Assembly: GCF_000024465.1 (NCBI RefSeq)
Contig: NC_014010.1
Location: 620,001-684,000 of the forward strand
Length of the DNA stretch: 64,000 nt
Reading direction: 5' to 3'
From: Candidatus Puniceispirillum marinum IMCC1322
Lineage (GTDB): Bacteria > Pseudomonadota > Alphaproteobacteria > Puniceispirillales > Puniceispirillaceae
In this document: positions 8,931-18,480 of the stretch, in pieces
Layout of the letters: each line of letters starts with the position of its first letter
Position numbering within the stretch: the stretch's first letter is position 1
Notes under the pieces: generated by a model
What the model was told of the DNA's origin: nothing
What the model saw: the letters and a program-made list of their open reading frames with translations, nothing else
Databases searched by the model: none
Made by a program: the position numbers and the translations under genes

Positions 8931-9692
8931 ATGACTCTATCTGATCCTGTTATTCTGACTGCCAGCCTGATTGCGGTTGCGTTTGTAGGCCTGTCCAAAG
9001 GCGGCCTTGGCGGAGCCTTTGGGCTTTTAGGGGTGCCTATAATGGCGTTATTCATCCCCCCTCTTCAAGCTGCGGCCTTGCTTTTGCCAATCTATCTGCT
9101 GATGGATGCGGTAAGTTTATGGTCTTGGCGCGGTCAATGGGACAAACGCATATTATGGCAGATGGTACCTGCCGGACTTGTAGGCATTACAATTGGCTGG
9201 CTTACAGCATCGATTGTTTCAGACGCGGCCGTGCGGCTTCTGGTTGGGCTTGTGGCTCTGGGCTTTGTTGTTTTGACGTTCATAAGAGCAAGATATAAAA
9301 CAGCAGATAAAGCTAGAGCCGATAACCCGCTTTCAGCGCGTTTCTGGGGTTTGCTATCGGGTTTTACCAGCTTTGTTGCCCATGCTGGTGGCCCAACATT
9401 CCAGATCCATGTTATGCCCATGCGCTTAACGCCTAGTCTTTATACAGGCACCAGCGTGGTCTTTTTTGCCTTTATGAATGCCAGCAAAATTATTCCCTAT
9501 TACGCATTAGGACAATTTGGTTTCTATAATGCCTCAGCACTGCTACCAATGTTGCCGGTGGCGGTCATTGCCACCCTAACCGGTGCCTTCATAGTCAAAC
9601 GGATGGAAGCTAAAATATTCTACCCCTTCATGTACAGCATGGTCAGCATCGTATCGATTAAACTGATTTATGACGGTATGAGCGCATTATGA
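8931..9692 (+). CDS. TauE/SafE family anion exporter
   Basis: A 253-residue membrane protein with about seven to eight helices in two repeats. The N-terminal VGLSKGGLGGAFGLLGVPIMAL is the family hallmark, and the second-half motif SGFTSFVAHAGGPTFQIHVMP completes it. The family exports sulfite, sulfoacetate or related sulfur anions, or acts as an uncharacterised permease. The ATG at 8931 is preferred over a TTG at 8922. The 3' end overlaps the convergent desaturase by 6 bases. Substrate unknown. Confidence 0.85.
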   Translation: MTLSDPVILTASLIAVAFVGLSKGGLGGAFGLLGVPIMALFIPPLQAAALLLPIYLLMDAVSLWSWRGQWDKRILWQMVPAGLVGITIGWLTASIVSDAAVRLLVGLVALGFVVLTFIRARYKTADKARADNPLSARFWGLLSGFTSFVAHAGGPTFQIHVMPMRLTPSLYTGTSVVFFAFMNASKIIPYYALGQFGFYNASALLPMLPVAVIATLTGAFIVKRMEAKIFYPFMYSMVSIVSIKLIYDGMSAL

Positions 9693-10835
9693 TGTTGCAC
9701 GTTGGTCAATATCACCAACTGATGCCTCAAGATTAGCTTCCTGTTTGATCGGATTTACCGCTGGGCTTGGGACAAATGTATCGAAAGCATAATCAGGGTC
9801 AGTCTTTTGTCGGTGCCAGGTTTCACGCATTTCCCGCCAGGCGCCCCACAATGTCCGCGGCTTTGGCATATCTGCGGCAGTCGCGCGATGTAATTTTTCA
9901 AGATTATAGCATGGCACCCCAGCGAACATATGGTGCTCAAGATGCCAGTTCATATGCCAATATAAAAATTCAGACAGCGGATCCAATGTTATTGTCCGGA
10001 CGCATTTACGAAAATCGGTTTCATCATGCTTCAGACCACAATGCATTGTTACGCCAACAAAATATCGGTGTGCATTCGCGATAAATACCGAACCAGAAAT
10101 CAAAACCGCAAGAATAGGATGACCAATAGCAACCGCACCTCCGATCACACAAGTATGAAAGAGAAGAACAATTCGTGCCCAGTTTTTGGCTTTGGCACGA
10201 TGCTCGTCACATCCTTCATATAATTCGCCCCCCCAAAAATTATAGGGATTATCAAAACGATTTGAGGCAATTTGGATAAAATTGACTAGCGTTGGCAAGA
10301 TCGCTTTAGACTGATAACCACCAGTAATATTGACAGTGAAAAGTTGCACTAAATACCAGATACGTAAGGATGGTGCAGCAGGCATTACTTCTTCACGATC
10401 ACCTTCAATATGCAAGGTATAGCGATGGTGATAATTATGGCTGAACTGATAAACACGAAAATTCTGCCAGCTCAGAAGCGCAAATACATACAAAAAGAAA
10501 TCATTCAGCCATTTGGTTTTGAATACGGTCTTATGGCATAACTCGTGATGCGGTGCGGTGAAAAATGATGCTACAGTGCCTTGAAGAAACAAGGCAGCAA
10601 AAAAGGCAAGCCATATTTCCTGAACGAACATATAGAACGCAAAGGTACCTGTAGCCCCCCATAAAGCCAGATGCCCGATTGCATGATATAAGCCCTTGAT
10701 ATCATCTGGCTTCATCAAGTCGCGCAGCAGCACTTTGTCCACTGGGCATCTATACCAGCGAATATTCAAACTTTTACTGGTATTTATCATCGGTTCGAAC
10801 GTATTGTCCGCTACTCTTTTGGAATTGAGACTCAT
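9687..10835 (-). CDS. membrane fatty acid desaturase-like protein
   Basis: A 382-residue membrane di-iron enzyme. The three histidine boxes are HHELCH (about residue 97), HNYHH (about 135) and HLEHH (about 305), spaced as in acyl-lipid desaturases. Several membrane helices lie between boxes one and three. It probably introduces a double bond or hydroxyl into a lipid chain in the inner membrane. The histidine boxes alone do not separate desaturase from hydroxylase or ketolase. It lies 25 bases downstream of yaaA on the same strand, so the two may be cotranscribed. Confidence 0.8.
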   Translation of the reverse strand: MSLNSKRVADNTFEPMINTSKSLNIRWYRCPVDKVLLRDLMKPDDIKGLYHAIGHLALWGATGTFAFYMFVQEIWLAFFAALFLQGTVASFFTAPHHELCHKTVFKTKWLNDFFLYVFALLSWQNFRVYQFSHNYHHRYTLHIEGDREEVMPAAPSLRIWYLVQLFTVNITGGYQSKAILPTLVNFIQIASNRFDNPYNFWGGELYEGCDEHRAKAKNWARIVLLFHTCVIGGAVAIGHPILAVLISGSVFIANAHRYFVGVTMHCGLKHDETDFRKCVRTITLDPLSEFLYWHMNWHLEHHMFAGVPCYNLEKLHRATAADMPKPRTLWGAWREMRETWHRQKTDPDYAFDTFVPSPAVNPIKQEANLEASVGDIDQRATS

Positions 10836-10860
10836 CGCCTAACCCTCACAAACTATGCTG

Positions 10861-11622
10861 TTACGCAGGATAATCGCGCAAGAAAACCCATTTTTGCGCA
10901 TCCGATTGATCTGGCTGATAGCTATAACCACCGCTATTAAAATCACGTAAATCATCCGACTGTGTCAACCGATTCTGAATGATGTAGCGCGCCATTGCCC
11001 CACGCGCCTTTTTTGCAAAAAAGCTGACGATTTTAGCTTTGCCCGCCTTATATTCCATAAATACAGGCGTAATGACTTGTGACGTAAGAGCAGACAGATC
11101 GACAGCACCAAAATACTCTTGTGATGCACAATTAACCAAAATCTGGGATTTGGTCGCGGAGGCTTGTTCATTCAAGGCTTCGGATATCTGGTGTCCCCAA
11201 TAGTCATATAGCGAAGAACCACGAGAGGTTCTCAACCGGCTTCCCATTTCGAGTCGATAAGGCTCGATCGCATCCAAAGGGCGCAAAATGCCATATAGGC
11301 CAGATAATATACGCAAATGATTCTGTGCCCACGCCATCTCGTCAGCATCAAGCGATGCTGCCTCTAGCCCCTGATACGTATCACCGGCAAAAGCCAAAGC
11401 GGCAGGTTTCCTGTCTTGGCTTCCAAAAGCAGCAAAGCGATCAGCGTTCAATTGCGCTAGGTTCATGCTTAGTCCCATCAGGCTTTGCAGATCTTGCAAG
11501 CTTAGCTCACGAGCGATAGCGGCTAGCTCATCTGCATGACGGGCAAAAACTGGTTCGCTGGGCAACACGCCATCCGCAGGTTGCATATCTAATTTTTTAG
11601 CCGGCGAAACCACAACAAGCAT
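10861..11622 (-). CDS. yaaA: peroxide stress protein YaaA (UPF0246)
   Basis: A 253-residue protein of the YaaA/DUF328 family, which in E. coli limits Fenton damage during peroxide stress and binds DNA. Seen: the N-terminal MLVVVSPAKKLDM motif, SGLYGILRPLDAIEPYRLEMG near residue 115, and KAKIVSFFAKKARGAMARYI near residue 195, all diagnostic. Full length. It is read first, ahead of the desaturase gene. The 204 bases upstream are shared with the divergent M20 hydrolase gene. Confidence 0.92.
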   Translation of the reverse strand: MLVVVSPAKKLDMQPADGVLPSEPVFARHADELAAIARELSLQDLQSLMGLSMNLAQLNADRFAAFGSQDRKPAALAFAGDTYQGLEAASLDADEMAWAQNHLRILSGLYGILRPLDAIEPYRLEMGSRLRTSRGSSLYDYWGHQISEALNEQASATKSQILVNCASQEYFGAVDLSALTSQVITPVFMEYKAGKAKIVSFFAKKARGAMARYIIQNRLTQSDDLRDFNSGGYSYQPDQSDAQKWVFLRDYPA

Positions 11623-11749
11623 TGCACTATCCTCTCAATATTATGCTAAATTAACGTGCTATTAACTAAACGTCCAGAATTGCATCAGCAATATTTAATA
11701 AAACGGATTTGTAGATTAGCATCAATATCTATTAACAATAAACATTCAG

Positions 11750-11778
11750 TTGGGTTTGCCCATGATCGGGTTTATCAT
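11750..11778 (+). promoter_or_regulatory. possible sigma-70-type promoter before the M20 hydrolase gene
   Basis: TTGGGT (11750-11755), a 17-base spacer and TATCAT (11773-11778) lie about 50 bases upstream of the ATG at 11827, in the gap shared with yaaA. The -35 matches only partly, so this is tentative. Confidence 0.3.
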
Positions 11779-11826
11779 TATCAGATTGAGTGACTTCAAC
11801 GCATACTTCAAAAGTCGAGGATAGCT

Positions 11827-13104
11827 ATGACCGAAACCAATATATCAGCACTGGACATGCGCGGAAAAAACCTTCGGATCAATAGTGACCGTCTTTGGGA
11901 TTCGTTGATGGACATGGCCAAGATTGGCCCAGGTGTTGCCGGTGGTAATAATCGCCAGACACTGACCGATGAAGATGCTGAGGGTCGCCGTGTGTTTCAG
12001 CAATGGTGCGAAGCTGAAGGCATGACCATGGGGCTGGATAAATTGGGAAATATGTTCGCCCATCGTGACGGTACTGACCCAACATTACCGCCTGTAATGA
12101 TTGGTAGCCATCTCGACACCCAACCCACCGGCGGTAAATATGACGGTGTTCTTGGTGTCCTCGCCGGATTGGAAATTATCCGCACCCTGAATGATACAGG
12201 CATTAAAACCAAACATCCAATTGAGGTTGTAAACTGGACAAATGAAGAAGGCGCCCGCTTTTCACCACCCATGATGTCATCCAGCGTGTTCGCCGGTATG
12301 TATTCGACAGAATGGGTCTATGACCGCGAAGATGCAGACGGCAAAACCGTAGGCGACGAGCTTGCCCGAATTGGCTGGTTGGGTGACGAGGATGTCGGTG
12401 CCCGTAAAATGGCGGCTTTCTTTGAACTTCACATCGAACAAGGCCCCATCCTTGAAGATGAAAATATCGATGTTGGTGTCGTCACCCATGGCCAGGGTTT
12501 GAAATGGCTTCAGGTGACATTAACAGGCAAATCATCGCATACCGGTTCAACGCCAATGAAAAACAGGGTCAATGCCGGTCTGGGTATGGCACGGATAACA
12601 CAGTTGGTTGATGAAATTGCCTGGTCGCATGCGCCGCTTGCCGTTGGCGCAGTAGGGCATTGCGATGTGTATCCTAACTCTCGTAACATCATTCCGGGCA
12701 AGGTCGTGTTCACAATTGATTTTCGCCATCCAACGCAGGAAGTCATTGATGATATGGAACAGCGCTTTCGCAAAGGTGCCCAAGTCATTATCGATGAAAT
12801 TGGCCTGACGATGGAGATTGAACAGGTCGGACAATTTGATCCTGTTACATTTGACGAGGGCTGTGTGTCTGCCGTGCGCCGCGCCGCTGAACGGCTTGGT
12901 TATGCACATCGCGATATCGTTTCCGGCGCTGGTCATGACGCCTGTCTTATCAATCGTGTGGCACCAACCGCTATGGTTATGTGTCCATGTGTTGATGGCT
13001 TGTCGCATAATGAAGCAGAGGAAATAAGTAAAGAGTGGGCGGCGGCCGGAACTGATGTTCTGTTTCATGCTGTTCTGGAAACAGCAGGTATCGTCGATGA
13101 TTAG
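11827..13104 (+). CDS. M20-family amidohydrolase (N-carbamoyl-L-amino-acid hydrolase / beta-ureidopropionase type)
   Basis: A 425-residue di-zinc hydrolase of the HyuC/AmaB/allantoate amidohydrolase group, which cleaves carbamoyl or ureido groups and releases ammonia and CO2. Metal-ligand motifs in order: GSHLDT (about residue 95), KYDGVLGV (about 106), NEEGARF (about 139), ELHIEQGP (about 200), and the late LSHNEAEE near the C-terminus. The SGAGHDA motif near residue 375 is also typical. GAGG lies about 8 bases before the ATG. Placed ahead of a DMFase-like gene, it suggests a role in nitrogen release. The exact substrate cannot be told. Confidence 0.87.
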   Translation: MTETNISALDMRGKNLRINSDRLWDSLMDMAKIGPGVAGGNNRQTLTDEDAEGRRVFQQWCEAEGMTMGLDKLGNMFAHRDGTDPTLPPVMIGSHLDTQPTGGKYDGVLGVLAGLEIIRTLNDTGIKTKHPIEVVNWTNEEGARFSPPMMSSSVFAGMYSTEWVYDREDADGKTVGDELARIGWLGDEDVGARKMAAFFELHIEQGPILEDENIDVGVVTHGQGLKWLQVTLTGKSSHTGSTPMKNRVNAGLGMARITQLVDEIAWSHAPLAVGAVGHCDVYPNSRNIIPGKVVFTIDFRHPTQEVIDDMEQRFRKGAQVIIDEIGLTMEIEQVGQFDPVTFDEGCVSAVRRAAERLGYAHRDIVSGAGHDACLINRVAPTAMVMCPCVDGLSHNEAEEISKEWAAAGTDVLFHAVLETAGIVDD

Positions 13105-13127
13105 ATATAAAACCTGCTAAACCATTC

Positions 13128-13179
13128 ATATAGCTTCATATCAAAGGCATAGTTAATATGCAAAATTCATAAGCTATAT
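13128..13179. repeat. 9-base inverted repeat between the M20 and DMFase-like genes
   Basis: ATATAGCTT (13128-13136) and AAGCTATAT (13171-13179) are exact inverted copies, 34 bases apart, in the 120-base gap before the DMFase-like gene. It may be a split operator for that gene; a terminator is unlikely because the arms are AT-rich and far apart. Confidence 0.35.
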
Positions 13180-13224
13180 CTGTTATAGATTTTACGTTGC
13201 GACGACTTAAGTGAGGATGCAGGC

Positions 13225-15348
13225 ATGATTGTTGATCTGATTGGCTATACTGACAAATTGTCAGGACGACCTGGCGATACCATAAATTTCAAGGTATCCA
13301 GCCAGTTAGATGCCCCCGTCAAAGCCCAGCTTTTGCGTTCAATATGTGCAGATGCAAATCCAGCTGGTATGGGCATTGTCGAAACAAACTGTGATGATCT
13401 CTTTACGCCGCAACAATTCACTGCCAAAAATCAGCCCTTTCAGTCTGGATCCTTTGCCAAAACCGCGATCCCATTACAGCACCATGCCAAGGACAATATT
13501 CAGATATCGGTTTCAGTATTTCCAACCTTATTGACAGCAGATAGTCAGACCATTCTATCGATTGGCGAAACCCGACTTGATCTCGACGCCAGTGGCCTTG
13601 TGAGCTTCACAACGCAACAGGACCAAATCACCTGCAAAACAGCTTTAACCTTGCATAAATGGCATATGATAACCGCACATATTAAGGTGAATGGTGAACT
13701 TAGGCTTAGCGTCAGGCGGCTTGATAATGACAATAGCGAAACCGTAACGCAGCAATCTAACACGGCTTCGGATATAATAAATCTTGATGGTCTTGTTTGT
13801 CTTGCCGCCATGATAGGCGCACAAGGACCAAGTCAGTTTTTCAATGGTAAAATCGAAGCGCCATCAATTAGTGCCGATAACACAGCTATAGCCAGCTGGA
13901 ATTTGGCCACAAACATGAACAGTCTGAAAGTGCCTAGTGCCTTGGCGCACTCTGACAGCGACCATTCGTTAACTCTGGTGAACGCGCCAACACGTGCGGT
14001 ATGTGGCAGCAAGTGGGACGCCAGTGAACTTAACTGGCGGCACAAGCCCGAACATTATGCGGCTATCCATTTCCATGATGATGATATTTATGACTTTGAC
14101 TGGGAGACGAGCTTTTCATTTTCGATCCCCGATAATATGCCATCTGGCATTTATGTGATGCGCATTACCTGCGGCGACCATGAAGATGCCATGCCGTTTT
14201 TCGTTTGTCCGCCCAAGGGTATTCGCCGAGCTAAATTATGTGTTCTTGTTTCAACATTTACCTATGCCATATATGGAAATCACGCGCGGCCAGATTACGT
14301 TCCAGCATGGCAGGAACGTATTAAAGAGTGGGGTGCCTATCCGCATAATCCAGCAGCCTATCCACAATATGGTTTATCAACCTATAACAACCATAGTGAT
14401 GGTGCGGGCATCTGCCATGCGTCGCATAAACGTCCACTTTTCAATTTGCGTCCGGGATATATAACTTTTGGCGCCGCGAATTGTTCCGGCCTGCGCCATT
14501 TTCAGGCTGATAGCCATTTGATTGCGTGGCTTCATAACCAGAATATTGACTATGATATTATCACTGATGATGAAATTGACCGTGATGGCCTTGCAGCTAT
14601 AGCGGGTTATGACGCGGTGACAACAGGCACACATCCAGAATATCACACAAGTAATACGCTTGATGCGCTGACAGCCTACCGCGATGCGGGTGGTGCGCTG
14701 ATCTATCTTGGTGGTAACGGCTTTTACTGGCGCATAGTCCGTCATACTGAAGACCCTGATCTTCTGGAAATTCGGCGTGCGGAAGATGGACTTCGCGCTT
14801 GGGCATCTGAACCTGGTGAATATTATAATGGGTTTGATGGATCATATGGCGGATTATGGCGCCGAAATGGACGCCCCCCGCAAAAGCTTGTTGGTATCGG
14901 CTTTACCGCACAAGGTGTTTTTGAGGGTATGCCCTATAAACGTGTTTGTGATGACAGCACCTTTGACTGGGTTTTTGATGGCATTGATGATGGCCCAATT
15001 GGTGATTTCGGCTTTAGCGGCAACGGCGCAGCTGGGTTTGAACTTGATCGCATCGACACAAAGTTGGATGAAGGTCAAGAAATAACCATACTGGCGCAAT
15101 CCTATGATACACGCGATACGTTCATGTTGGTGCCCGAAGAACAATTGACACATTTGACCAATCTGTCTGGTGGCAGCGAAAGCGAAGCCAAGCGCGCAGA
15201 TATGGTCTATTTCAAAACGCCATCTGGTGGACAGGTGTTTTCCGTCGGATCAATAACCTTTTGCGGAAGCCTACCCTGGAACAATTTCGATAACAATGTA
15301 TCAAGATTGCTACGCAATGTCATAGATCGCTTTACCGGCGTCCGATAG
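13225..15348 (+). CDS. N,N-dimethylformamidase large-subunit homologue
   Basis: A 707-residue protein resembling the large (beta, DmfA2) subunit of N,N-dimethylformamidase, which splits dimethylformamide to dimethylamine and formate. The N-terminal half has a beta-rich LamG-like part (about residues 100-215). The C-terminal half carries the catalytic-type domain with DYDIITDDEID, TTGTHPEYHT and GGALIYLGGNGFYW (about residues 445-500). Known DMFase holds a single iron by two Tyr and one Glu; the HPEY region is a likely part of that site but I cannot assign ligands. No small-subunit gene was found nearby. It lies 120 bases after the M20 hydrolase. The true substrate may be another amide. Confidence 0.8.
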   Translation: MIVDLIGYTDKLSGRPGDTINFKVSSQLDAPVKAQLLRSICADANPAGMGIVETNCDDLFTPQQFTAKNQPFQSGSFAKTAIPLQHHAKDNIQISVSVFPTLLTADSQTILSIGETRLDLDASGLVSFTTQQDQITCKTALTLHKWHMITAHIKVNGELRLSVRRLDNDNSETVTQQSNTASDIINLDGLVCLAAMIGAQGPSQFFNGKIEAPSISADNTAIASWNLATNMNSLKVPSALAHSDSDHSLTLVNAPTRAVCGSKWDASELNWRHKPEHYAAIHFHDDDIYDFDWETSFSFSIPDNMPSGIYVMRITCGDHEDAMPFFVCPPKGIRRAKLCVLVSTFTYAIYGNHARPDYVPAWQERIKEWGAYPHNPAAYPQYGLSTYNNHSDGAGICHASHKRPLFNLRPGYITFGAANCSGLRHFQADSHLIAWLHNQNIDYDIITDDEIDRDGLAAIAGYDAVTTGTHPEYHTSNTLDALTAYRDAGGALIYLGGNGFYWRIVRHTEDPDLLEIRRAEDGLRAWASEPGEYYNGFDGSYGGLWRRNGRPPQKLVGIGFTAQGVFEGMPYKRVCDDSTFDWVFDGIDDGPIGDFGFSGNGAAGFELDRIDTKLDEGQEITILAQSYDTRDTFMLVPEEQLTHLTNLSGGSESEAKRADMVYFKTPSGGQVFSVGSITFCGSLPWNNFDNNVSRLLRNVIDRFTGVR

Positions 15349-15367
15349 CATTAAAAATGCAAACGGC

Positions 15368-16750
15368 TTAAAGCGGAGCACGGCCGATTGACGCGGTCAC
15401 TGACTCAACAGCGGCACCAATGCGGATCGCCATGGCTTCATCATGCGCTCTTGCAATAATTTGCAGGCTAAGCGGCATACCATCACTAGCTAGCCCTGTC
15501 GGCACACTCAATCCACACATCGCCAGATAATTAAACGGGCGCGTGAAATGGCCTGGTGAAATGGCCTGATCTACATCGGTAATGATGGGGGCAGTGCTTG
15601 TCATTGATGGCGTCAGTATGGCATCAAAGCCGCTAATAGCTTCGTTAAATTCAACACAGCGTTGACGGCGGGTTTCCAGCATCCGCACATATTCATGCGC
15701 CAGATACGTCTTGCCTGTCAGCATACGTTTACGAACATCTTCATCCATTGGCGCGGTTTTATCTTCATAAAGATGCCCATGATTGTTATAGGCTTCAACC
15801 GCAGTTATGGCGCCATTATCATCAGCTAGGCTGGCATAGCCAAATGGTGATGAAAACACCTCTATATCCGCCCCAAGGCGTTGCAGTGAATCTATCGCCT
15901 GATCGTAACCAGCCAGAATGTCAGCCGTACAATTCGCGCGTTCCGACTGTGCCATCTGCCCTAACTTTAAGCCGCGGACACCTTTAGCCAGCATTTGATA
16001 AAGCCCATTATGGGTGCGCATGTCATCGTCAATAGCGCCCCCTTCCCGACCCATCATGATTTCATATAGCATCACAGTATCGGTAACTGTCTGGGTCATT
16101 GGACCAGGTGAGTCAAGTGTTTGCGCCAACGGGGCGATGCCATCACATGGCAATTGACCCTCGGTTACTTTCAGACCTGTGATACCGCAATAGGCCGCTG
16201 GTAGCCTTACCGAACCACCTGTATCCGATCCAATACCGCATACAGCCAGCCCAGCTGCTGTTGCAACGCCTGAGCCTGAAGACGAACCACCAGGAATACG
16301 ATGATTTTTCAAATCCCAAGGATTCCATGGCGTTCCCATTTTCTGGTTTGTACCCCAACCACCAAAAGCTGACTCAACCGTTTTACTTTTACCAAGGACA
16401 ATGCCACCAGCGGCAATCAAGCGCCGAACCACAGTGCCTGATTTCGGTGACACACGATCTTTAAGCGCCATGGACCCATTCGTGCATATATGGCCTTCAA
16501 GGTCATATATATCTTTTAGCGCAAAGGGAATGCCATGAAATGGCCCGATCCGATAGCCTGACATAAACGCCTTGTCTGCTGCCGCGGCCGCTTGCATGGC
16601 CTGATCAAAAAACACGGTTTGATAGGCATCAATATGTGCATTGTGTTTTTCAATCGCCTGCAAATGGGCATCAACCACTTTCGATGGTTTCAACTGTTGC
16701 TTTGCATAGGCCGCTGACAGGCTTTCAATAGTGCCAAACAAATTAGTCAT
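15368..16750 (-). CDS. amidase-signature hydrolase
   Basis: A 460-residue member of the amidase-signature family. The Ser-cisSer-Lys catalytic triad is visible: Lys in GIPFALKDIYDLEG (about residue 80), then the Gly/Ser-rich GGSSSGSGVATAAG and the nucleophile Ser in GSDTGGSVRLPAAYCG (about residues 155-190). It hydrolyses an amide to an acid and ammonia; the family sequence does not fix the substrate. GGAGA lies about 6 bases before the ATG. It converges on the DMFase-like gene and lies 50 bases downstream of the peptide ABC operon on the same strand, so its product may act on imported compounds. Confidence 0.88.
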   Translation of the reverse strand: MTNLFGTIESLSAAYAKQQLKPSKVVDAHLQAIEKHNAHIDAYQTVFFDQAMQAAAAADKAFMSGYRIGPFHGIPFALKDIYDLEGHICTNGSMALKDRVSPKSGTVVRRLIAAGGIVLGKSKTVESAFGGWGTNQKMGTPWNPWDLKNHRIPGGSSSGSGVATAAGLAVCGIGSDTGGSVRLPAAYCGITGLKVTEGQLPCDGIAPLAQTLDSPGPMTQTVTDTVMLYEIMMGREGGAIDDDMRTHNGLYQMLAKGVRGLKLGQMAQSERANCTADILAGYDQAIDSLQRLGADIEVFSSPFGYASLADDNGAITAVEAYNNHGHLYEDKTAPMDEDVRKRMLTGKTYLAHEYVRMLETRRQRCVEFNEAISGFDAILTPSMTSTAPIITDVDQAISPGHFTRPFNYLAMCGLSVPTGLASDGMPLSLQIIARAHDEAMAIRIGAAVESVTASIGRAPL

Positions 16751-16800
16751 GCAGGTCTCCTGCTAGAAATGAGAGATCAGGAACGTTTGGTGGCCACCTT

Positions 16801-18480
16801 CTAATTAGCAGTGGTTTTTTTAGCTGTAGCCTTCTTCTTTGATGCAGCTTTCTTTGGCTTCGGGCTGCTTTTCCAATCTTTACCGGGTACAGCCGCCAGA
16901 AGATCGCGCGTATATTCATGTTGCGGATTAGCAAAAACATCTGCTGTTGCGCCTGTTTCAACAACCTCGCCATAGCGCATAACCGCCAGCCTGTCGCATA
17001 CCTGTGCTGCGACCCTCAAATCATGGGTAATGAAAATCATAGACAGATTCATCTGGTCTCTGATCTCTTCCAATAGATCAAGAATCTGTGCCTGAATAGA
17101 CACGTCGAGAGCCGACACCGGTTCATCAGCGATTAATATTTCCGGCTTTAAGGCTAAAGAACGGGCAATACCAATCCGTTGACGCTGACCACCCGAAAAT
17201 TCATGTGGGTAACGATCAAATGCACGTTCATCAAGCCCAACAATTGAAATAAGTTCACGCGCTCTTTTATCGGCTTCTATTTTACTTATGCCTTGCGTTA
17301 CCGGCCCCTGAGCAATGATATCTCCAACCTTGATACGTGGATTTAACGATGCAAAGGGATCCTGAAACACCATCTGAATTTTGTTACGCCATAACCGCAT
17401 CTCTGCACGGTTGAGTGCATTTATCTGCGTGCCTTCGATGCTGATTTCACCTGAGTCAGTATCCATCAGACGGATGATACAGCGTGCCAATGTTGACTTG
17501 CCTGACCCACTTTCACCCACAATACCCAGCGTTTCACCCTTATGAAGATCAAGAGTCACATTCTTGACAGCCTTTACTTCACGTGTTGCTGCACCAAACC
17601 CAAAAAGCCCGCGACCACCACCGAATGTCTTGCACACATCCTTTGCCGTCAGCACCTGGGATTCTGAACGTTTTCGTGCCTTTCGAGGAGAAAGGCTAGG
17701 AACCGCGCCAATAAGGGCCTGTGTATAGGGATGAGTCGGGTTATTCAGCACCTGTTGCACTGTCCCACTTTCAACGACAAGACCATGTTGCATAACAGCA
17801 ACACGATCTGCAATATCAGCCACCACACCAAAATCATGCGTAATGAAAAGCACGCCTGTATCGTTGGCTTTCTGCATATCACGGATCAGTTTTAGAATTT
17901 GTGCCTGCGTCGTGACATCAAGGGCTGTTGTGGGCTCGTCAGCAATCAGAATTTTAGGCTTAAGCGCAAGCGCCATCGCAATCATCGCACGTTGGCGTTG
18001 TCCACCAGACAATTCATGTGGATAGGCATTCATGATATGTTCAGGATCAGGAAGATTCACATCTTCCAAAAGCGCAATCGCCTTTTTTGAACGTTCAGCA
18101 CTAGGCATATCGACATGATAACGGAAAATTTCATCAATCTGAGCCCCAATAGACATCACCGGATTAAGGGCGGTCATGGGTTCCTGAAATATCATCGATA
18201 TTTCACTACCTCGAATTTCCCGTAACCGGTCATAGCTGGCCTTGGTAACATCTTCACCATTAAAGTTGATCTGACCGTTTGAAACCTGCACATGCGGTGC
18301 TGGTAGCAATCCCATGACAGCTCGCGCCGTGAGCGACTTTCCCGACCCACTTTCACCAACCACGCATAGGGTTTCACCCTGAGCCAGCTCAAGATTGACT
18401 TTTTGCACAGCATATGTGCGATCAGCACCAGCGGGTAACTGGATGAAAAGATCATTGATATCCAGAAGTTTGTTTTTCAA
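16801..18480 (-). CDS. fused double ATPase of an oligopeptide-type ABC importer (YejF/GsiA-like)
   Basis: A 559-residue protein with two ABC ATPase domains in tandem, equivalent to DppD plus DppF joined. Domain 1: Walker A GESGSGKS (about residue 40), signature LSGGQRQR, Walker B LIADEPTTALD. Domain 2: Walker A GESGSGKS (about residue 325), signature FSGGQRQR, Walker B LIADEPVSALD. A Lys/Ala-rich tail closes the protein. The start is a TTG at 18480, overlapping the permease stop (TTGA), and no ATG precedes Walker A. It powers the two permeases encoded just upstream. Confidence 0.9.
   Translation of the reverse strand: MKNKLLDINDLFIQLPAGADRTYAVQKVNLELAQGETLCVVGESGSGKSLTARAVMGLLPAPHVQVSNGQINFNGEDVTKASYDRLREIRGSEISMIFQEPMTALNPVMSIGAQIDEIFRYHVDMPSAERSKKAIALLEDVNLPDPEHIMNAYPHELSGGQRQRAMIAMALALKPKILIADEPTTALDVTTQAQILKLIRDMQKANDTGVLFITHDFGVVADIADRVAVMQHGLVVESGTVQQVLNNPTHPYTQALIGAVPSLSPRKARKRSESQVLTAKDVCKTFGGGRGLFGFGAATREVKAVKNVTLDLHKGETLGIVGESGSGKSTLARCIIRLMDTDSGEISIEGTQINALNRAEMRLWRNKIQMVFQDPFASLNPRIKVGDIIAQGPVTQGISKIEADKRARELISIVGLDERAFDRYPHEFSGGQRQRIGIARSLALKPEILIADEPVSALDVSIQAQILDLLEEIRDQMNLSMIFITHDLRVAAQVCDRLAVMRYGEVVETGATADVFANPQHEYTRDLLAAVPGKDWKSSPKPKKAASKKKATAKKTTAN

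Noticed and set aside
10836-10860. Terminator between yaaA and the desaturase gene
   Set aside because: The 25-base gap has no inverted repeat or T-run; cotranscription is more likely.
12547-13068. 173-codon minus-strand frame inside the M20 hydrolase gene
   Set aside because: It opposes the conserved metal-binding motifs of the M20 gene and has no promoter or family match.
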